DNA from: Oscillospiraceae bacterium
Lineage (GTDB): Bacteria; Bacillota; Clostridia; Oscillospirales; Ruminococcaceae
Reading direction: 5' to 3'
Assembly: GCA_025758045.1 (NCBI GenBank)
Contig: CP107208.1
Coordinates: 2,356,001 to 2,420,000, forward strand
DNA length: 64,000 bases
In this document: positions 35,305 through 43,425 of the stretch, in pieces
Position numbering within the stretch: the stretch's first letter is position 1
Layout: each line of letters opens with the position of its first letter
Program-made: the position numbers and the translations under genes
Notes under the pieces: model-generated
Database searches by the model: none
What the model was told of the DNA's origin: nothing
Seen by the model: the letters and a program-made list of their open reading frames with translations, nothing else

Positions 35305-36645
35305 TTACAAAGCGTCATTGATAGGGGTATAAGCCGAGACACCATTCCAATAATCGCTTTTTTGAATAAGAGCATATTGAGGGATAGAAGCCATTAAGCT
35401 ACTGGGTACACCGGTGTTGTCAACAACGGTAATTTCTTTCTCTTCTACCCCATTACGGACAAGAAAAGCATCGCTTGTTTCAGCTAAAATATAGACATTT
35501 TTTTCATCGCCGTCAACAGTATACTGAAGGGTATTAGTGACGCAGTCACCAGTTGACAGGTCAATATTATATTGTATATGTGAAATGTTTGATGTGTCCC
35601 GAGTGTCAGAAGTCTCAATGATGGCATGATTATCAAAGAAACCAGATAAGTTTGTCGAATCAGTGTTGTATATAACTATATTGGAAGCAATGCATTTTTC
35701 TACGCCGGTATCTAAATCTATGCTGAATAGAGAAAATAGATCTTCATGATCATAGCGAAGACTATATACATATTTGCTATTTACAAGTTCGGTTCGCGTC
35801 TCATCATTATAGTTATAAGAGTATATGGGGGCGCTTTTCTGCTTTGTAATGACATCGAGAGTATAGTAGCTTCTATTAGTATCGGTGACCTCCTCTATAA
35901 CGAGATTGTTAGCGTAAGCACCAAAAATGCGCTCTCCATATTGGTCAGTTGTATAGATAACACTGGATTCACCGTTGCTAAGGTCGAGACAACGTACTTC
36001 CCAATGACTTGAACTCGTGTTTGAATCAACCACTTGGATACTTACATATAATTTTTCGCCATCCGAGGCAGCTGTACCATAAAATTCTTCATTACTCTGC
36101 AATCGATATAGTACTTTTCTATTTGCACCATTTGCATCGAATTGGTAAATCGTTCCATAATTTTGCTCATCAGAAATGGAACCAGCATTGTCCGCGTATC
36201 CAGTTGTAACAAGATAAATTTTGGATCCATCAGCAGATGTGAAGGGATAAGCGCTTCCTAAAAAAGAAAACCAACTGGTGCATGTATCGCTATTATGAGT
36301 GCAATCTGGATCAGCACATAAATATGTACGAATATCAGTAGCATAGTCGGTGTAAAGAATATTGAGAGAGTTATTCTGAGCACTCATTATTTCATAATAA
36401 CCAAATGACGTTCCTGCTCCATTACGGAAAATTCCTCCATATGGATCTGTGATTAGGGACAAATTACCCCCCTGTTGCGATTCGGCAGCTGGAAGAGTCT
36501 CGCTTTCAGAAATGGGGGAGGAAGTAACAGAATCATCTTTTGGTGAAACGCTATTTTGTGAGGAAGAACAAGCACCAAGTGATAATGCCAGTGCTAGCAA
36601 TAAAATGGTGACAGTGATTTTTGATGCCTTATTAAATGTATTCAT
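35305..36645 (-). CDS. Secreted lipoprotein with beta-propeller-like repeats
   Basis: 446 residues. A lipoprotein signal (LALALSLGACSSS, lipobox LGAC, Cys26) is followed by a Ser-rich linker and a mostly beta body. Several DG-type blade turns (SADGSKIYLV, ASDGEKLYVS) and the cysteine signature CADPDCTH are visible. The latter recurs in lipoproteins that accompany ABC transporters in Clostridia. Located upstream of the ATPase and permease genes, it may deliver or sense their ligand at the cell surface. AT-rich compared with the conjugation genes. The exact role is unknown. Confidence 0.7.
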   Translation of the reverse strand: MNTFNKASKITVTILLLALALSLGACSSSQNSVSPKDDSVTSSPISESETLPAAESQQGGNLSLITDPYGGIFRNGAGTSFGYYEIMSAQNNSLNILYTDYATDIRTYLCADPDCTHNSDTCTSWFSFLGSAYPFTSADGSKIYLVTTGYADNAGSISDEQNYGTIYQFDANGANRKVLYRLQSNEEFYGTAASDGEKLYVSIQVVDSNTSSSHWEVRCLDLSNGESSVIYTTDQYGERIFGAYANNLVIEEVTDTNRSYYTLDVITKQKSAPIYSYNYNDETRTELVNSKYVYSLRYDHEDLFSLFSIDLDTGVEKCIASNIVIYNTDSTNLSGFFDNHAIIETSDTRDTSNISHIQYNIDLSTGDCVTNTLQYTVDGDEKNVYILAETSDAFLVRNGVEEKEITVVDNTGVPSSLMASIPQYALIQKSDYWNGVSAYTPINDAL

Positions 36646-36965
36646 GAGAGTAGAATGTCCTTTCTACAGCAATTTGTTCTCCTTTGTTTTGATGAGAAAT
36701 ATAGAGGATGAGCAATTTAATCATAGTAGATGGGCGAAATAAGTGAAATGCAATGGGAAAAAGCCATACCAAAAGATCAATCCCAAAATCATTTCAAAAA
36801 ACGATTTGCAGCAGGGCAAAAAAGTTCGGCTTCTGCTAGCGGAGGTAGTTGATAATTTGATATGGCATCGCTTTAGGGTGGCTTCTATTTACGATATTAT
36901 AGAAGCACTATTGCTTTTCGAACGGAAATAAGAATGCTTTTACCATAAATAGAAGTTGTGATAGA
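36646..36965. other. AT-rich intergenic region, no supported gene
   Basis: Between the lectin and the lipoprotein genes. A 62-codon plus-strand frame (36743-36931) has no ribosome site and no recognisable product. No clear terminator is seen after the lectin gene, so partial read-through into the lipoprotein is possible. Confidence 0.4.
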
Positions 36966-37490
36966 TTAGCGATTAGTAAAAATGCGCCACAACTGTTTGG
37001 TCTCCCCAGTGGAGGACTGCCAGTTTACGTTGCTACCATTAGTAAATCCGGTAGGTGTTAAGCACAACGCGTATGCAGGAAGGACAATACCAAAGCGACT
37101 ACTACCCTCATCAACACATTTAATTGTGCAGTCATCAGCACTGTTGTTTGCAAAGGGGAACAAATCACAGTTATTGTTTACGCGATAGATGTTTAGGGCA
37201 TATTGGGTATTGGCGTAATTGCGGATGTAGCAGAGGTTTTTGGTGGTGTCAATAGCACGCAAATCCCAACGTTGGGTGTCGGAATTGGTGTTTGACCACA
37301 TGGTGACGTTTGTATGGTCGGTCGGCTGAGACTCACAGGCTGCATTCAAGTTGGGCATTGAATTTTCGCAGTTGTAAATCCAAACACGCGCGCTGTAAGG
37401 AGGTGATGCCGCGAACGTGGGCAGCGCCATTGCCACCATCATTGCGAGAGCGAGCAGGAACATGGGGATGCGTTTCTTCATCGTTGACAT
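36966..37490 (-). CDS. Secreted ricin-type beta-trefoil lectin-like protein
   Basis: 174 residues from ATG at 37490. A signal peptide ends at TFA. Two QxW-type motifs (TQRWDL and KQLWRIF) and the IYNCENSMPNLN opening indicate a single ricin-B/beta-trefoil carbohydrate-binding domain of about 140 residues. Its control region is a 97% copy of that of the 288-residue secreted protein, but AGG has been lost from the ribosome site (TTGGAGGC became TTGGC). The stop of a short upstream frame has also become CAA. This fuses 19 extra codons in frame, so translation may start at 37547 instead. Likely under agr control through the box at 37610-37681. Confidence 0.75.
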   Translation of the reverse strand: MSTMKKRIPMFLLALAMMVAMALPTFAASPPYSARVWIYNCENSMPNLNAACESQPTDHTNVTMWSNTNSDTQRWDLRAIDTTKNLCYIRNYANTQYALNIYRVNNNCDLFPFANNSADDCTIKCVDEGSSRFGIVLPAYALCLTPTGFTNGSNVNWQSSTGETKQLWRIFTNR

Positions 37491-37609
37491 TTGATAAGCC
37501 AATCTAATGGATTTAATAGAGTTGATGTTCGGACGATATTTCAGCATCTGCGCGCCGATGCCTAATACGGAGTAGGAAACGATTGTAACTTGTGCGTTAT
37601 CTTGGCATC

Positions 37610-37681
37610 AAAATAGCACAGTTTTCTACAAAAGTCCACTAAACCTGCGTATACGCAAAAAAATGTGCATGAATGCAAAAA
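37610..37681 (-). promoter_or_regulatory. Putative AgrA-type tandem box and promoter, copy A
   Basis: On the minus strand TTTTGCATTCATG and TTTTGCGTATACG lie 20 bp apart (GC at 37676 and 37656). A -10 TATTTT starts at 37615, exactly 41 bp from the second GC. The spacing is the same as at the agrBD promoter. Confidence 0.6.
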
Positions 37682-37682
37682 T

Positions 37683-37713
37683 CCCCTTGTGCGAGTTGTC
37701 CTGCACAGAGGAT
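37683..37713 (-). terminator. Terminator after winged-helix copy 2
   Basis: An imperfect version of the hairpin seen exactly in repeat copy B: the GCACAGAGG arm at 37703-37711 pairs with CCTTGTGC at 37685-37692, and TTTTTGC follows on the minus strand. Confidence 0.6.
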
Positions 37714-37725
37714 TAAAGGCCATTG

Positions 37726-38076
37726 TCAGCGATCAGAATAAAGTGACTCTCCTAATGAACGACTTGTTCCACAGCTTTTTTGCATAGAAAGCGTATACCC
37801 TCGTCCCATTACGGTCTTCAAATCATCCGGGCCTAAATCCAACTTCTCCCGCAGTTTTGCGATATGCACATCGACCGTCCTCGTCTGGATCGGCACTGTG
37901 ATATGCCATGCAGATGCTAGTAGAAAGTTTCGGGAGCAGATGTACCCGGAATGGTCAAGCAGCGTAAGGAATAGTTGGTATTCTATGGCTGTCAGATGAA
38001 TGCAGCGGCCTTGCTTTTGAACGGAGAAATCACTTTCATTGATGGACAGATTTTTATAATACTTCATCCGGAACAC
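37726..38076 (-). CDS. Orphan OmpR-type winged-helix DNA-binding protein (copy 2)
   Basis: 116 residues, clearly paralogous to 31782-32108 (same MKYYKNLSI start, HSGYICSRNFLLASAW and TRTVDVHIAKLR segments). It is again a bare effector domain without receiver, and it overlaps the upstream gene by 13 bp. DNA of the two copies is about 85-90% identical by eye, and the similarity includes the GGAACACCTAT just before each start. It ends with a different, longer tail. A duplicated regulator at the end of two different operons of the same locus suggests feedback or cross-talk. Confidence 0.78.
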   Translation of the reverse strand: MFRMKYYKNLSINESDFSVQKQGRCIHLTAIEYQLFLTLLDHSGYICSRNFLLASAWHITVPIQTRTVDVHIAKLREKLDLGPDDLKTVMGRGYTLSMQKSCGTSRSLGESLYSDR

Positions 38077-38657
38077 CTATCGTTAATAGAATAACTTGGT
38101 GGCCAAGAAATTTCGGGAGCAACAAGGATAAATAGTTTGGCCTCTGCAGACGATGGGAAAGCGATTGTAACTGATTCTGGCCATGTGGGAGTGCCTAAAT
38201 AGCAAGGTATGCCATTGATCGTGAATGATTCGACAGCCTCGCCAAAGATTTCTCCATAATACAAATATAGTGGTTGGGTTGTTCGATAATCATCAGCAGA
38301 TGGAAAGAGCGTCATTGTAAGGTATACCGGTAACTGTTCATCGCGCCCAGCATCTGGATTAGGCCACGGTTTGTGTGGACCTTCCGATTTTACAATTGTG
38401 TACCAAACCAAATTAGATATGGAGGTCCTCTTTAGGATATGGCAAAATATATTACCAACCTTATCACAGGTGAATGCAATTACATATTGGTGATAGTTAT
38501 ACTGGTAGATAATGTCACCTTGCGATATGTTCGACAATGCGCGATCAGGTGTGCAATGCATCTCATATGCCACAAACATGCGATAGGCGATACAGATAGC
38601 TACCAGTATGAATAAGAATATAATTGCATTCTTCACAATCTTTTTTGTTATGCGCAT
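38064..38657 (-). CDS. Membrane-anchored extracellular protein, hypothetical (197 aa)
   Basis: ATG at 38657. An N-terminal helix (AIIFLFILVAICIAYRMFVAY) anchors a ~165-residue extracellular domain that contains four cysteines and several aromatic strands. No known family is recognised. It is the middle gene of the operon starting at the secreted 288-residue protein and overlaps the winged-helix gene. It probably acts at the cell surface together with its neighbours. Confidence 0.6.
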   Translation of the reverse strand: MRITKKIVKNAIIFLFILVAICIAYRMFVAYEMHCTPDRALSNISQGDIIYQYNYHQYVIAFTCDKVGNIFCHILKRTSISNLVWYTIVKSEGPHKPWPNPDAGRDEQLPVYLTMTLFPSADDYRTTQPLYLYYGEIFGEAVESFTINGIPCYLGTPTWPESVTIAFPSSAEAKLFILVAPEISWPPSYSINDRCSG

Positions 38658-38679
38658 GAAAATTGATAACGTCTTTTAG

Positions 38680-39546
38680 TTAGTAGGGAATGCCATACAG
38701 CCGAACGGAAAGCGGCCATTGATTGGCAACATTACTAATCGAAATTCCTGCACCACTAGCGGATATACTGCCGGTAACATTATAACTTTGATATGTATGG
38801 ATATAGGTGAAATACAACTCAGTAGTGTTTCCGTTTCCAGTTAAACTGCTTTTTGACATATTGAGATTAAAAAAGACATTTTTGATATATTTAAAAGCCT
38901 CTTTCTCAGTGAAATACCAAGCAATCGCTTCGTTAGAGGTCCCACCAGCAAGAGTTACCGTTGCAGAAGAATTGTCACCATATTCACCTCGAGCGGTAGT
39001 CTCACCGGTGCTAATATTTCCACCCCAATGAAAACCAGCTACATCTGCACCACTGGAAGGACAGGCTGACGGATCTGATCCAGTGCCACTCCAATTGCCC
39101 ATTGCGGAAAAAAATGCCGTTAGGGAATTGCCAGATGTAGAATAGGAACCATCCATGCGAATCGTCAACTTACCTCTAGTGTTGGACACTTCTCTTGTTA
39201 GGGATGGAGCACCTTCGTCAAAGTTTTCTTTCCCGATGGCATTAACTTCATCTTCAGATAGTAAGCGACTGTCAGTAATAAACAAATTACCCTGAGAGTC
39301 ATACTTGTAATGCTCTTCATAATAAACGGTTACAGAGGCACCGCTCAAATGAGTCGTTCCGTCTCGAGCCATAAGTGTGGTGCCGTTTTCAATTTCAATG
39401 TAAGCCTGCGGGAAAGCTTCAGATTCCGCACTTATCTGCATCGGAGTATATGATTGGGTGTCGTCCGCAAATGTAGGCAACGCTACGGCTGTTACCATTG
39501 CAAGGGAGAGCAGGATCGCAGAAATACGTTTTCTCAGTATTGACAT
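38680..39546 (-). CDS. Secreted protein, hypothetical (288 aa), predicted agr target
   Basis: A signal peptide ends at TFA, with GGAGG seven bases before ATG at 39546. The mature region is mostly beta, rich in Ser, Thr and Gly, with two cysteines at most and no catalytic signature that I recognise. It is the first gene of a three-gene operon driven by repeat copy B, whose tandem box matches the agrBD promoter, so expression at high cell density is expected. It could be a surface or biofilm protein; function unknown. Confidence 0.65.
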   Translation of the reverse strand: MSILRKRISAILLSLAMVTAVALPTFADDTQSYTPMQISAESEAFPQAYIEIENGTTLMARDGTTHLSGASVTVYYEEHYKYDSQGNLFITDSRLLSEDEVNAIGKENFDEGAPSLTREVSNTRGKLTIRMDGSYSTSGNSLTAFFSAMGNWSGTGSDPSACPSSGADVAGFHWGGNISTGETTARGEYGDNSSATVTLAGGTSNEAIAWYFTEKEAFKYIKNVFFNLNMSKSSLTGNGNTTELYFTYIHTYQSYNVTGSISASGAGISISNVANQWPLSVRLYGIPY

Positions 39547-39668
39547 TTAATAAGCCTCCAATCTAATGGATTTAATAGGGTTGATGTTCGGACGATATTT
39601 CAGCATCTGCGCGCCGATGCCTAATACGGAGTAGGAAACGGTTGTAACTTGTGCATTATCTTGGCATC

Positions 39669-39740
39669 AAAATAGCACAGTTTTCTACAAAAGTCCACTA
39701 AACCTGCGTATACGCAAAAAAATGTGCATGAATGCAAAAA
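39669..39740 (-). promoter_or_regulatory. Putative AgrA-type tandem box and promoter, copy B
   Basis: Same sequence and geometry as copy A: minus-strand GC at 39735 and 39715 (20-bp period), -10 TATTTT starting at 39674, 41 bp from the near GC. Confidence 0.6.
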
Positions 39741-39770
39741 TCCTCTGTGCGAGTTGTTCTGCACAGAGGA
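39741..39770 (-). terminator. Terminator of agrCA
   Basis: A perfect 10-bp stem (39741-39750 with 39761-39770), followed on the minus strand by TTTTTGC. Confidence 0.85.
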
Positions 39771-39787
39771 TTAAAAAGCAATATTGG

Positions 39788-41134
39788 TTATGAGAGAATT
39801 GATGTGTTCGCAGATGGTTCAGCTATATCAGGCCAGTCTGCGCTAAAAATAAATCGTCCGTCATCATAAGTGAAAAGGTACTCGGCATGATACTTTTCTA
39901 AAATGTCTTTAACGTTTCCAATGCCGAAGCCATGAAGCAAAGGGTCTTGTTTGGTTGTAGGAATGTGGCCATCGTTGATCTGAACGATATTACTGGGATT
40001 GATAATTAAAATAGAAAGCATATTCTCGCTGTAAAGGATCTGAATACTGACCCAGCGGTTTGGATCGGACAAGCCTGCACAAGCTTCCATGGCATTATCA
40101 ATCAAATTGCCCAGCACAATAGTCACATCTACACGAGGAAGCCTCAGCGCGGAAAGATCATTGACACGAAACCGCATATCAATGCCTTGCTTCTTCCCAA
40201 TATATCCCTTTTGGTTTAGAACCGCATCAATAGCAGCATTATGGCTGTTGACAAGCAAAATCCGCTCACTTTGGCGCACATTCAACTCGGAAAGGAATTC
40301 CTTGGCATCGTCAACACGTTCACTTTCCAACAATTCAGATAAAGTCGAAAGGTTGGCTCGGAAGTCGTGCGTCATTTTTCTTTGCCCTGCATACGCCTGA
40401 CTCAAAGCCTGAATGTTTTCGTCCTGAACGTGGGCGCGTTCGTTGGCAGCAATCAGCTTCTCGCGATTTTCCGCGTTTTCTTCAAGGTAGTCTAACAAAA
40501 TTAAAGCGGCAATATCAACAAGATTGAGAATCAGCAAACAAATCTGCCATACACGTTGTTCTTCCGAATAGGTATATACCTGCCTGAGTACAAGCAGTGT
40601 GCAAACAGGGAAAAAAGCTGATAAAGGGACCCAAGCCCTTGGCTGTATTCTTGCACGTAGCGGTTGGTGGTACTTATTTATTAGAAATGCAAATGCTAAG
40701 ATAAACGAACAACGGAGAAAAAAGAATATAGAATAGAGCGGAACATTCCATATATATTCTTCGTAGGTAAACCCACTAATACGCATACAGAGTTCATCAA
40801 ACCAGTGACTATAAGAAAATAAAACAGAATATACCGTTACAACGATAAACAACCGCCGATCCCAGCGACTTTGGTACAAAAACACACAAAACAGATATAT
40901 TAAGGCGACTTCTTGCAGCATTTTGAGTGTATATCCGAATTTTGTACCAACAAATATAGATAAGAATGTGGCAATGACCCAGCACAAAAGAATATAAAGC
41001 CATCGCTTTTTTCTACTTTCATTGCGAGGGAAAAAAGCGTCAAATACAAGAACCTCGACTGCCAGCGCAACCATGTTGCCTATAAAGCTGAGAATATTTC
41101 CCCAAATTACTACCATAGTTGCTGCGCCTGCCAT
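39788..41134 (-). CDS. agrC: AgrC-like quorum-sensing histidine kinase
   Basis: 448 residues. Six to seven N-terminal membrane helices (to about residue 215) form the peptide sensor. A GHKL-type kinase follows: H-box MTHDFRANLSTL (His near 254), N-box NLIDNAMEAC and G-box HGFGIGNV. It would detect the peptide made from agrD and phosphorylate AgrA. It overlaps agrA by 25 bp. The gene pair is on the minus strand, divergent from the XRE-agrB-agrD side. This differs from the staphylococcal agrBDCA order. Confidence 0.88.
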   Translation of the reverse strand: MAGAATMVVIWGNILSFIGNMVALAVEVLVFDAFFPRNESRKKRWLYILLCWVIATFLSIFVGTKFGYTLKMLQEVALIYLFCVFLYQSRWDRRLFIVVTVYSVLFSYSHWFDELCMRISGFTYEEYIWNVPLYSIFFFLRCSFILAFAFLINKYHQPLRARIQPRAWVPLSAFFPVCTLLVLRQVYTYSEEQRVWQICLLILNLVDIAALILLDYLEENAENREKLIAANERAHVQDENIQALSQAYAGQRKMTHDFRANLSTLSELLESERVDDAKEFLSELNVRQSERILLVNSHNAAIDAVLNQKGYIGKKQGIDMRFRVNDLSALRLPRVDVTIVLGNLIDNAMEACAGLSDPNRWVSIQILYSENMLSILIINPSNIVQINDGHIPTTKQDPLLHGFGIGNVKDILEKYHAEYLFTYDDGRFIFSADWPDIAEPSANTSILS

Positions 41135-41829
41135 TTTACAAATTTTTGCTTATTGTCGCGATAACTACGAGCCCCCACAGGAAGCGTTTGACCGACTGTC
41201 AGAACTGCACTTGTGCTTTGAAAAGACTGTAGATACGCCATATTTACAAGATAACTCTTGTGGATACGTAAAAATCCATGAGGGACAAGCAGGTCCTCAA
41301 GCTGCGTCATGGTTAATCGGGTAATTAGCTGCTCACGGCATCCGCCTACCAAATGGAGATACTGTTCGCGCCCCTGGCTTTCTATCCATGCAAGAGATTG
41401 GACCGGAATAGGCACACTCTCACCCTCACAGAGAATCTCTACTTTTCGCTGCCGGGTGCGGCACATTGCCAGTGCATCTTCAAAATATGTAGGCAGCTTC
41501 TTTTCCAACTCGGATTTGGCAAGATAGCGAAAGGCATCCACTTCATACCCTTCAGGGGCATATTCGCTGAAATTTGTTACGAAAATCAATACAGCTTCCG
41601 GATTCATCTTGCGCATCTTTCTTGCAAGATCAATCCCGCTTTCTTTACCGAGGTCGATATCGAGAAATAGAATGTCATATTGCGCGATAGTGTCAGCACT
41701 CATTTCAGCAATATCAGTTAAGCAGCTCAATTTCATGGATTTGCTGGAATAGGCCGGCAATGATAGGATCCTTTTGAACATTGACTGTGCGAATGTTTGA
41801 TCATCGTCACAAATAAGAATCTTGACCAT
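41110..41829 (-). CDS. agrA: AgrA-like LytTR response regulator
   Basis: 239 residues from ATG at 41829. The receiver domain has acidic pair DD (residues 8-9), the phospho-acceptor Asp in DILFLDIDLG and Lys in RYLAKSEL. A C-terminal LytTR DNA-binding domain follows, with LVPHGFLRIHKSYLVNM. LytTR proteins bind tandem 9-bp sites with about two helical turns between them. The three 20-bp-period boxes in this locus (37.6, 39.7 and 42.45 kb) fit this and are its probable targets. Confidence 0.9.
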   Translation of the reverse strand: MVKILICDDDQTFAQSMFKRILSLPAYSSKSMKLSCLTDIAEMSADTIAQYDILFLDIDLGKESGIDLARKMRKMNPEAVLIFVTNFSEYAPEGYEVDAFRYLAKSELEKKLPTYFEDALAMCRTRQRKVEILCEGESVPIPVQSLAWIESQGREQYLHLVGGCREQLITRLTMTQLEDLLVPHGFLRIHKSYLVNMAYLQSFQSTSAVLTVGQTLPVGARSYRDNKQKFVKWQAQQLW

Positions 41830-42020
41830 ACTCTCTCCTATATAGGCTCGACTGCCAATCTTTTGTTTGGGGTATGTTTTCAAAATAACGAATCCTCCGG
41901 GTTTTGTCAATAGATTTCTTTTTATATACCACGTTTGTGGAATTTAATCAAGCGGATTCCATAATTAAAACGGCGCCGAATTGTAAAATATTTATATTGT
42001 GCAAGGAGGGTAAAACGCTT

Positions 42021-42419
42021 ATGTTGTATGATTTTGGGCCACGCCTGTTAAAACTGCGAAAAGACAAAAATCTTACGCAGCAGATGGTGGTTGAACGTGC
42101 AAAAGGGTTTGATCCGAACCTGCGACTTTCAGATTCAGTGCTGGGGAAATACGAAAGTGATCTTGCCGTTCCGCGACTGACGGAGGCAGCTGCACTGGCA
42201 GACGTTCTAAATGTTTCGTTGGATTATTTGACAAGCGGTGAGAAATGTAATGTCCTATCGCTTAAGGAATTAAGCCCAGAGCAAGTGCAATTGCTTATGG
42301 ACTTGACAGCGTACATTCGAACCAAGAAAAGAAGATCTCAAGGACACAAAAATGCTCCGAAACCAACAACCGAGGAAACGGAATTGATCACTCGGCTGAT
42401 TGCTGAGATTTTGTACTGA
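42021..42419 (+). CDS. XRE-family regulator
   Basis: 132 residues from ATG at 42021, with AAGGAGGG upstream. An N-terminal Cro/CI-type helix-turn-helix (LLKLRKDKNLTQQMVVERA ... VLGKYESDLAVPRL) is followed by a short helical C-terminal region with a basic patch (TKKRRSQGHK). The gene is divergent from agrA, with 191 bp between them, and lies just upstream of agrB. It may therefore set the threshold of the agr circuit or link it to another signal. Role inferred from position. Confidence 0.8.
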   Translation: MLYDFGPRLLKLRKDKNLTQQMVVERAKGFDPNLRLSDSVLGKYESDLAVPRLTEAAALADVLNVSLDYLTSGEKCNVLSLKELSPEQVQLLMDLTAYIRTKKRRSQGHKNAPKPTTEETELITRLIAEILY

Positions 42420-42440
42420 GTGCTTCTCCATCTTTCAAAT

Positions 42441-42510
42441 TTTGCGTTTATGTCATATTTTTTGCGTTTGTGACATTTTTGTGGCGGGAATTATTTTCTG
42501 CTGATAAAAT
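42441..42510 (+). promoter_or_regulatory. agrBD promoter with tandem AgrA-type box
   Basis: TTTTGCGTTTATGTCAT and TTTTGCGTTTGTGACAT are direct repeats with a 20-bp period (GC at 42444 and 42464). The -10 TAAAAT begins at 42505, 41 bp after the second GC, and no good -35 is seen, as in activator-dependent agr promoters. The same layout occurs at 37610-37681 and 39669-39740. Confidence 0.65.
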
Positions 42511-42534
42511 GAACAGCGTAAGGAGTTGACGTAA

Positions 42535-43095
42535 ATGGAAGCATTGGCGGCAAGGATAGCGGCTTTTTGTTTACAAAAGCACTATATCGAACCAGACCAG
42601 ATTGCTTGGCTGCAATATGGTTTGATGCGCCGCCTAATGGGAATGGTTACATTTCTTCTTCTGCTTCCAGTAGGTGCATTTTTTGACGGATGGAGGAGCA
42701 CTTTCCTTTTTCTGCTGGTCTTCCGCTTCATTCGTATGCGGACAGGCGGATACCATGCTAAAACGCCAGCAGGATGCCTTTTAGGTTCAACATTTACAAT
42801 GATCGTGTCACTAGAGTTTGCAAAGAGATTGCATCATGTATCAAATCTAATTTGTCTCGCTGCTGCTTCTATCTTAATTTTAAGATTAGCACCAGCAAAT
42901 AATGCTGCACTTCATTTGAACGCGGAAGAACTTGTTGCAGTACGCAAAGAAGTGAAATTAAGATTAGCAATCGTTATGCTTTCGGCGTGCCTATTGCTAT
43001 TTTTTAGAGAACCGATAGCATATAGAGTGACTTCTGCGATTTTGGCTGTTGCGGTCACACTATTGATTTCTAAGCTCGGCTTTGGAATGCAATAA
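42535..43095 (+). CDS. agrB: AgrB-like membrane peptidase
   Basis: 186 residues with four to five hydrophobic helices. The AgrB catalytic pair is present in RTGGYHAKTPAGC (His and Cys seven residues apart). It cuts the C-terminal tail from the AgrD precursor and helps cyclise and export the peptide. AAGGAG lies upstream of ATG. agrD starts 51 bp after its stop. Length and motif match AgrB of Clostridia. Confidence 0.9.
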   Translation: MEALAARIAAFCLQKHYIEPDQIAWLQYGLMRRLMGMVTFLLLLPVGAFFDGWRSTFLFLLVFRFIRMRTGGYHAKTPAGCLLGSTFTMIVSLEFAKRLHHVSNLICLAAASILILRLAPANNAALHLNAEELVAVRKEVKLRLAIVMLSACLLLFFREPIAYRVTSAILAVAVTLLISKLGFGMQ

Positions 43096-43146
43096 TGCAT
43101 TCTATTGATAAAAATTTTAAATATAAGGACGAAAGGGGTAATAATT

Positions 43147-43308
43147 ATGGCATCAAAAGAAACCTTTACACAGCATCTTGCCCATGAAATGGCACAGGCA
43201 GTTGTTCATCGTGAACGCTATGGCTGGCCGCCGGATTCGCAGTGGGGTATGTTTCAGCCTACTCGCCCGGAAGAAATGAAAAAGCCGGCTGCGAAAGAAG
43301 ATCACTAA
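43147..43308 (+). CDS. agrD: AgrD-like signal peptide precursor, cysteine-free
   Basis: 53 residues. An amphipathic N-terminal helix (SKETFTQHLAHEMAQAVVH) is followed by the core and the processing region FQPTRPEEMKK, which aligns with the YQPKxP tail common in clostridial AgrD. There is no Cys anywhere in the peptide. The residue in the ring-forming place is Ser (SQWGM, or SQWGMF with the next Phe). The product is therefore predicted to be a lactone rather than a thiolactone. The N-terminal tail of the mature peptide cannot be predicted (WPPD precedes the Ser). Coupled in position to agrB. Confidence 0.82.
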   Translation: MASKETFTQHLAHEMAQAVVHRERYGWPPDSQWGMFQPTRPEEMKKPAAKEDH

Positions 43309-43387
43309 AAACATTCACGTAATTCGCATGTCAAACGGCGGGTAATATTCTGCCGGAAAGATTCTGACATAGCCCTTAATACCAGTT

Positions 43388-43425
43388 AAGGAGAGGTTTC
43401 CTTGGAAGCCTCTCCTTGTTTTTTT
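43388..43425 (+). terminator. Terminator of agrBD
   Basis: AAGGAGAGG (43388-43396) pairs perfectly with CCTCTCCTT (43409-43417), followed by GTTTTTTT. Confidence 0.88.

Larger units (their letters stand above)
37501..37717. repeat. 217-bp promoter-containing repeat, copy A
   Basis: About 97% identical to 39560-39775, with one single-base indel and about five substitutions. It carries a terminator hairpin, the putative AgrA box, the -10 and the untranslated leader of a secreted-protein operon. Confidence 0.9.
39560..39775. repeat. 216-bp promoter-containing repeat, copy B
   Basis: Partner of 37501-37717. This copy keeps the intact GGAGG ribosome site, the stop of the short leader frame, and a perfect terminator stem, so it looks like the parental version. 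Confidence 0.9.

Noticed and set aside
36743..36931. 62-codon plus-strand frame between lipoprotein and lectin genes
   Set aside because: No ribosome site, no family, and AT-rich DNA makes such frames common.
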